From positions 42,179,693 to 42,243,692 of the forward strand of contig OX439045.1 of NCBI GenBank assembly GCA_949317995.1: a stretch of 64,000 nt of DNA, written 5' to 3'. The position numbers were made by a program, and so were the translations under genes. Shown here piece after piece: positions 58,681 to 64,000 of the stretch. The DNA is from Acholoe squamosa. Taxonomy: Eukaryota > Annelida > Polychaeta > Phyllodocida > Polynoidae. The notes beneath the pieces were generated by a model. The model made no database searches, was not told where the DNA came from, and saw only the letters and a list, made by a program, of their open reading frames with translations. How positions within the stretch are numbered: the stretch's first letter is position 1; each line of letters begins with the position of its first letter.

Positions 58681-59534
58681 CTTGTTGTAGTATAAAGAAG
58701 TAGTTCCTTAATAGCAGTGTTAATGCTATATCTATAGACCCTTATCCCTTATTCATAGCCTCCTAGCGAGTAGCAGAGTGGGTGGGTAATTTGATTCAGG
58801 CGTCTGCTGTGAAGGGCATCTTTTGTGAATCCCATCCGCTATACTTTAATATACGTCTTTGTTGGTTAATCAATGCTGATGATGATGAGATATTAATTTC
58901 AGTGCCGCCCTTTGGGGGGGGGGTAAGCTGTAAAGAATCATCATATTTCAGGGTTGGTATAATTCTAGTTGTTTATCGATCTACTGGGTAAAGCAGAGAC
59001 GTCCGCTGGTCGAGTATACATCTATACACTTTAGTGAATATCATGGCCTTATTACTCACCCTAGGTGTTCGAGGTAATCTGGTTATGTGATCACCTCTTA
59101 GTGTCACTGTTGTAGCCATCTTTATTAATGTTTGGCCAACTGTTTCTCATCACCGAGCCGTGAAAAAAGTGACAACAGAGGATTTTATTTTTTTGGCATG
59201 AGCATTTGATCATGACCCAAAAATCGTTGCATCGTGACTGTCGAAAAATGCATTCTAATGGTGCCATTGTCATTGACATCATGTAAAGATGGTTATAATT
59301 GATGCCTGCTGCATCCCTGGGACCATAAGATTTAATTTGACAATTAGTGATAATTAAGTTGTTCCCCAGTGATCATAAAGTGTGGGGCAGTTAGATAGAA
59401 TGAACGAAATATCATAGCAATACATGTGTAATGTGATATTTCACTTGAATGTAATGCCAACGATGCATGTTCCTCCTTTAGTATAGTGTGGCTCCCTTGT
59501 GTATTTTGCTGTTATACTGCTACCGCTAACATTT
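58681..59534. other. Unassigned sequence
   Basis: No gene was recognised. A G run is at about 58914-58923. Confidence 0.35.
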
Positions 59535-59670
59535 TTCATAAACCTTATGGGTTTATGAAACATGTGCGATGACAGTGGGATTAATGAACTGTTAGCCACA
59601 CAGCAGCCTGATGTCACACCAACAGTTTACCAACCCACTTCCTGCTACCATCCCTTACCATTTATCAACC
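59535..59670 (+). repeat. Family A, copy 4, left part with hairpin
   Basis: A 12-base stem TTTCATAAACC / GGGTTTATGAAA (59538-59563) precedes GGGATTAATGAACTG, GATGTCACACCAACAGTTTA and CCCACTTCCTGCTACC, the family A start. Confidence 0.7.
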
Positions 59671-60235
59671 CTTATAACACGGTTAGAGAGTTTTCAGTGC
59701 CGAAAATGGATAATATCGATTCCTATATCTGGCGATAGAGCACCCAAAATTCACGGCGAGCGGACAGCGGGGCGGACATGTTGAAACGTACCTTGACACG
59801 AAAGTAAATTCTCCATTTTTGAAGCTTATAGACCAAATAGAGCAAAATCCTTTGGACATAACATAGTTGAAACCTCATTCTAACTCCCTGTCGGGTAGAT
59901 TATTTGATATTAAGGCTGAATTTAACATAAAAAATTATTAAACTTTCGAATCGAGCGACTTGCCGTGCGTCTTTCCCGTTCTGTCAACACTACAGGTGCC
60001 GCCGCCTGGTGTGTACAGAATGGATTATATTTTAGACTGGCGCAGCCCTGTCTCGACGTGTTCGCAGTAGTAGGTCTATGAGAGTGGGAGTTTGAGGAGC
60101 TCGCCAGTCTAACCATAAGAGAACATGAAACCAAGATGGCGGAGGGCCGTCTTGTCGACTCGCATAAGAAATGAATGGATTAAATCATTTTTGAAGGTAA
60201 ATACTTAGAATTAATGGTGGAAACCGTGTTATAAG
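59671..60235. mobile_element. 565-bp insertion with 14-bp inverted ends
   Basis: CTTATAACACGGTT (59671-59684) is the exact inverse of AACCGTGTTATAAG (60222-60235). Because TTATAA is its own inverse, an alternative reading is a TTATAA TSD around an element ending CACGGTT. No transposase is visible; a 70-codon minus-strand frame at 59922-60134 has no recognisable motif. It interrupts family A. Confidence 0.75.
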
Positions 60236-60236
60236 A

Positions 60237-60352
60237 GTAATATATAATGTTTAGACTTGAACTCATGCCTTCCAGGGCTTATATAGGCACTCCGCTCCGC
60301 GTCGTGCCTATATCAAACCCTGAAAGGCATTCGTTCAAGCCTAAACATTATA
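60237..60352. mobile_element. Hairpin MITE-like element
   Basis: Arms with TATATAATGTTTAGACTTGA and CTTATATAGGCAC and their inverses surround the apex TCCGCTCCGCGTC. It lies directly beside the previous insertion and also interrupts family A. Confidence 0.85.
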
Positions 60353-60610
60353 TACTACATTCTAAGACAGCATATATATACACTAATTGGTGCTTATCGG
60401 CACTATAGGTTCCCCAAAAGACAGCAGCAGAGATGCACATAGTGGGTACCAATAATATGTCCATAGGGAACAGGACACTTTGTGCTCTGTTCGCTGGGAT
60501 AGCTAATCTAACCTCCCAGTTCATCCAAAGAAGCTTTTTCAATCGGTGATAAATGTATATTATGAGTAAATGTGAGCAGGCAGGTGAAGAATTCCATCTG
60601 AGGGGAAAAC
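60353..60610 (+). repeat. Family A, copy 4, right part
   Basis: It resumes with CACTAATTGGTGCTTATCGG, then GCACATAGTGGGTA, TTTGTGCTCTGTTCGCTGGG and GGCAGGTGAAGAATTCC, matching the order in 48770-49030. Confidence 0.65.
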
Positions 60611-62800
60611 TCTGATTAAAGGTCATGTTTCACCCTTTAAGATGAGATATCATGGGTAAAGATAATCATTTCTAGTTGTTCTTTGGGAATTCCTTCACAA
60701 ACATAATTATCAGTTCATGCGTATAAATGAAAATGTGTTGCATCCTTTAAGAAATGGCAAAAAAAAAAAACAGAAAAAAAACCCCCAATAAACCCGTTTT
60801 ATTGAAAAAAAAACAACTTCCCTATTAGATATGACTTTCAGCCATCAATCTGGTTCTAGGAGGACGATTCAAGATCTGCTTCCACTTTTGAATAGCTGAT
60901 GACATTTTCTAGAGACGAGGGCCATAGCACTCTATTTAGAGAGCGATGAAACATTTTCCATGGCAACCGAAATCGTCATTTGTACCAATTTTCCATGGAA
61001 GAATTTCTTTATGGAATGCAAGTAAAAATATTTTTCATTCTTTTGTCATTCTTGTACCTCCTTGCGGCCAAACTAACCCGCCCCCCCCCCGGATGCACAT
61101 TTTCCCGGGACATTCAACTTCACTTTCTGGAGATAATTCTGGATACAATGTACTCAGTCCCATGATTACAGCTAAAGGTTGACTTCTATGGAAATTCATA
61201 TCTGACATGAAACTGATATGTGAACGATGCATTTTAATAGTAGGCTATGTTGTAGTTCATCTTCCATGCATGCTTTCCCTGGAGTCAGTCATTTAGGGTG
61301 GTTCCACAAAAACCTGCTACTATGACACTGTATTAATGGTCATAAACTGCAGTGATAGTTGGGGTAATGGATTGCCCTTCTGTGTGATGGATCTGCCCAG
61401 GGCTCCAGTATAATATAACACAGCTAGCTCAGCGTGAGGACTACATCTAAGCATAAGCCTGTATAACTCTAAAGACTATTGCAGACCTGTTTCACTTTAT
61501 TCTTTTTGTGTCTAGCACCATTAGCATTCGTTCTAAGGACCTTTTCTCTGGTATTGCTTTAGTTGAATTGCAGTAGTTGTAATCAAATGTGCTGTTAAAA
61601 CAGTATAAAAACGTAATAATGATTACTGAAATGCATGATGCAAATAACAGTGTCCACCTACAATACTGACTAGGTCAGATATAACATGATTCCATCAACA
61701 TAAGTATACTTCTTACATGCATAGTTATTTACATTGATTCTATCACTATAATTTTATTAGAGGTAGTAATCTCGAGGTAAAAGCCCCCTCCCCGAGTTTA
61801 GGCACACCCTTCAAGGGACACCTAGGGCCTGATTTGGAACACTGTAGTACTAATCTTGATGCAATTTTCTCTGCCTATAACGCACACCAAAACTTTTACC
61901 GCTCGTATAGGGTGCACAAGGGGTTCATCCTGTGAATTCTGCACCCTTGTTCTATGATTGCCTTAGCATATATAGGGGAAAACACTTGCAAAGATTAGGA
62001 TGGGGGGGGGGGGTACAAAGAAGCCATAATTATTGTACCTGGCGATAAGACAGAAAGCTTCTCTATAACCTTCAGGACACATTTCCTGTGAATTTGAGAG
62101 GATCACGTATGAATTATAATTTTATGTGGTTTATCTTGCTTTTACCCACTTGCTTTTGCACAGAAACATATTTACCTTTCTGCAGGAAGTAGGGGGTTAC
62201 ACCCAAGATGATGAATAAATTTCAAAATCTGGCTCTCCAATTCTCACGGTCCATCTCCTATCACAGACAATAATACAAACCACTTCTGAGCATGGATTGT
62301 ATCTTTCTGGTAATGGCAGTTCATGTAGACAGTTCCCCCCATGTGTGATGCGCTCTAGCTAGCGTTTTTCAGCAATTAAGGGGGGGGGAGCAGAAGGTAA
62401 GTTCTGTATCTATGCGGTCAGGCAGACTCGGTTAATCAAATCCATTCAGGAAATGTTCCTGTACTAAAGTAGAGTTATCCCTACTGGGTGCATATGTGAA
62501 CATTTCGTGAAATTAATAATCGGGTTTTCTATCAAAGACTGGTTAACATTGTATTTTGAGCCTATAGTTTGAAAAAAAAAATCAAGTGTGCCGTGCAACC
62601 AGAAACACTGTATACAAAGGATTGTATGCAGGGACATTTCAGAGGAAAATGTTACATGTTCATAGATCACAATATTCCAAACGCCCCGCCAGTATTCCTT
62701 GTCCATTGATATCACAGTGACTAGGGAAGATTTTTTTTTTTGCGACAAACAGACAGTGGGGAGCTATATAAAATACATTTGGTATCCTAACACCCTTGAT

Positions 62801-62805
<5 letters not shown>
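60611..62805. other. Unassigned, with A, C and G runs
   Basis: No gene was recognised. Low-complexity runs: A-rich 60757-60812, C run 61080-61090, G run about 62003-62013. Small ORFs lack motifs. Confidence 0.4.

Positions 62806-62885
<80 letters not shown>
62806..62885. repeat. Long GA microsatellite
   Basis: About 40 uninterrupted GA units. Open frames across it read RERERE or LSLSLS and are not genes. Confidence 0.98.
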
Positions 62886-62888
<3 letters not shown>

Positions 62889-62895
62889 CAGGAGT

Positions 62896-62963
62896 GATGG
62901 GACCTAGATGTTGAGGCAGTGACGGAGTAGATGGGACCTAGATGTTGAGGCAGTGACGGAGTA
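62896..62963 (+). repeat. 34-bp perfect tandem duplication
   Basis: Units 62896-62929 and 62930-62963 are identical (GATGGGACCTAGATG... GACGGAGTA). They lie directly next to the GA run. Confidence 0.93.
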
Positions 62964-62999
62964 GATATTTCTGGATGGGTGGTTGTGAAAGCATCCAAA

Positions 63000-63275
63000 T
63001 AGGGCGCCCCAGATAGATAGCCATGCTTGGTGAGAGCGGTCAGGGTTTAGACAAGAATTGGGGATATCGATTTTTTGGGAGGAACAGGCTGGAACCTTGA
63101 GAAACATTTTCAGAAATGTTCTCTGACATCTAAATTGATCTTGCACAAAAGGCATCAGGGAAAGATAGGGGATGTTGTCTGTAGTAACATCTCTATGAGA
63201 TACACCATGTCATAACTAAACCCAATTTCCCACCACTTCTGAAGGGAAGGATCTAATGACCCTGGCAACCAGGTA
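63000..63275 (+). repeat. Interspersed repeat family C, copy 5
   Basis: It contains GATACACCATGTCATAAC, AAACCCAATTTCCCACCAC and GAAGGATCTAATGACCCTGG in the family C order. Confidence 0.55.
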
Positions 63276-63660
63276 CTGTAGACATTCTTTTCTTCTACTC
63301 TAATTTCTCTACCATTCGCCATTTCTACCAAACTATAGGTGTAGGTCATCTACTCTTCTCTGCTTCCATCCCATCCATTATAGATCACGGAAATGTCTGA
63401 ATATTGCCCCCCATCCATCAATAAGAGACGGGAACTAGTACACCGGCTTATGTAGGGGCTATTTTTTTGGGGGTTGAAATTTGGCAACAAAGCCAAATCT
63501 GACCTAAAAAAATGTGCTCTTTAAGAATTTTGATGTCGCCAAATGTTCAATTCACCCGTAGGGGGTGTAACCGGGCGAAATTCAAAATGGCTGCCAAATC
63601 CTCAGAAACCCACCTCCTGCAGCAAGAATATTTATCTGACAAGGCTTTTGACATTACCTA
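63276..63660. other. Unassigned sequence
   Basis: No gene was recognised. Confidence 0.3.
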
Positions 63661-63699
63661 TCCCCCCTAAATATCTTTGCGAGGATTCTTTTTCTATAA

Positions 63700-64000
63700 T
63701 TGGTTTGTTGCTATGGTTTTTGGTTGCCTAGCAACAGCCATGTGAAAGGTAATTTGCCTAGCGACAGGTATAAACAAGCCCTCCAGCACCTTTTTAAGAT
63801 GACTTTTCCCCCTAAATAGGATCCAGGGAATCTTTTTCTATTATTGGTTTGTTGCTATGGCTAATGGTTGCCTAGCAACAGCCATTTTTAATGGTAATTT
63901 GCCTAGCAACAGGTATAAACCATCCCCCTAGCACCTTTTTAAGATGATCTATCCCCCTAAATAGGATCCAGAAAACGTATTTCAATTATTGGTTTGTTGC
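63700..64000 (+). repeat. 145-bp tandem array with X-box palindromes, cut by window end
   Basis: TTGGTTTGTTGC recurs at about 63700, 63844 and 63989, giving a period of 144-145 bp and just over two units before the window stops. Each unit has GTTGCCTAGCAAC (63722-63734 and 63866-63878), a second, weaker TTTGCCTAGC(G/A)ACAG, and CACCTTTTTAAGATGA plus CCCCCTAAATAGGATCCAG. Confidence 0.9.

Noticed and set aside
59671..60235. piggyBac assignment from TTATAA-like borders
   Set aside because: piggyBac uses TTAA and different terminal bases; the borders here read TTATAA with CACGG ends.
62660..62998. Frames of 112 and 71 codons across the GA run
   Set aside because: They read as LSLSLS or RERERE from a microsatellite and carry no domain.

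Overview
The window looks like AT-rich nuclear DNA from a marine invertebrate. It has no operons, no bacterial gene density, and no recognisable host protein-coding gene or genuine tRNA or rRNA gene. Nearly everything interpretable is transposable-element (TE) sequence: three decayed LINE reverse-transcriptase copies, a hAT-like element with a broken zinc-finger ORF, a SINE-like insertion, and many short non-autonomous inverted-repeat elements. The SINE-like tail (GGCGTTAAACAACC followed by ACTC repeats) and the LINE 3' ends with short microsatellite tails suggest a mollusc or another marine bilaterian. The species cannot be fixed from sequence alone.

Layout. 0-5 kb: a decayed plus-strand LINE (about 1089-3283) meets a second LINE fragment (about 3286-4485, minus) tail to tail. 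5.36-6.37 kb: first copy of a composite repeat with tRNA-like modules; the second copy is at 33.46-34.50 kb. 9.5-11.7 kb: hAT-like element carrying a broken BED/C2H2-type zinc-finger pseudogene. 11.7-12.1 kb: G-rich minisatellite. 12.9-15.0 kb: third LINE (minus). 18.6-19.7 kb: LINE 3' end and two back-to-back terminal-inverted-repeat (TIR) elements. 20-32 kb: several TIR or foldback elements, an 18-bp minisatellite and two copies of a pyrimidine-rich repeat. 37-38.6 kb: a CGCG-rich element and a hairpin element. 40.9-46.6 kb: a nest of direct and inverted repeats, including a 302-bp foldback whose unoccupied site is visible in a related copy at 18.7 kb. 48.7-60.6 kb: copies of one longer interspersed repeat (family A), two of them split by younger insertions, including a pair of 0.75-kb TIR elements in head-to-head inversion. 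58.1-58.7 kb: a 64-bp minisatellite that reverses direction. 62.8-64 kb: a long GA microsatellite and a 145-bp tandem array with perfect X-box palindromes that runs off the window.

No cellular pathway can be assembled. The biology here is TE turnover: autonomous-type remnants (LINE, hAT), short elements probably moved by other elements' enzymes, nested insertions that give relative ages, and tandem-array formation. All boundaries and similarities were read by eye, so identities are approximate.
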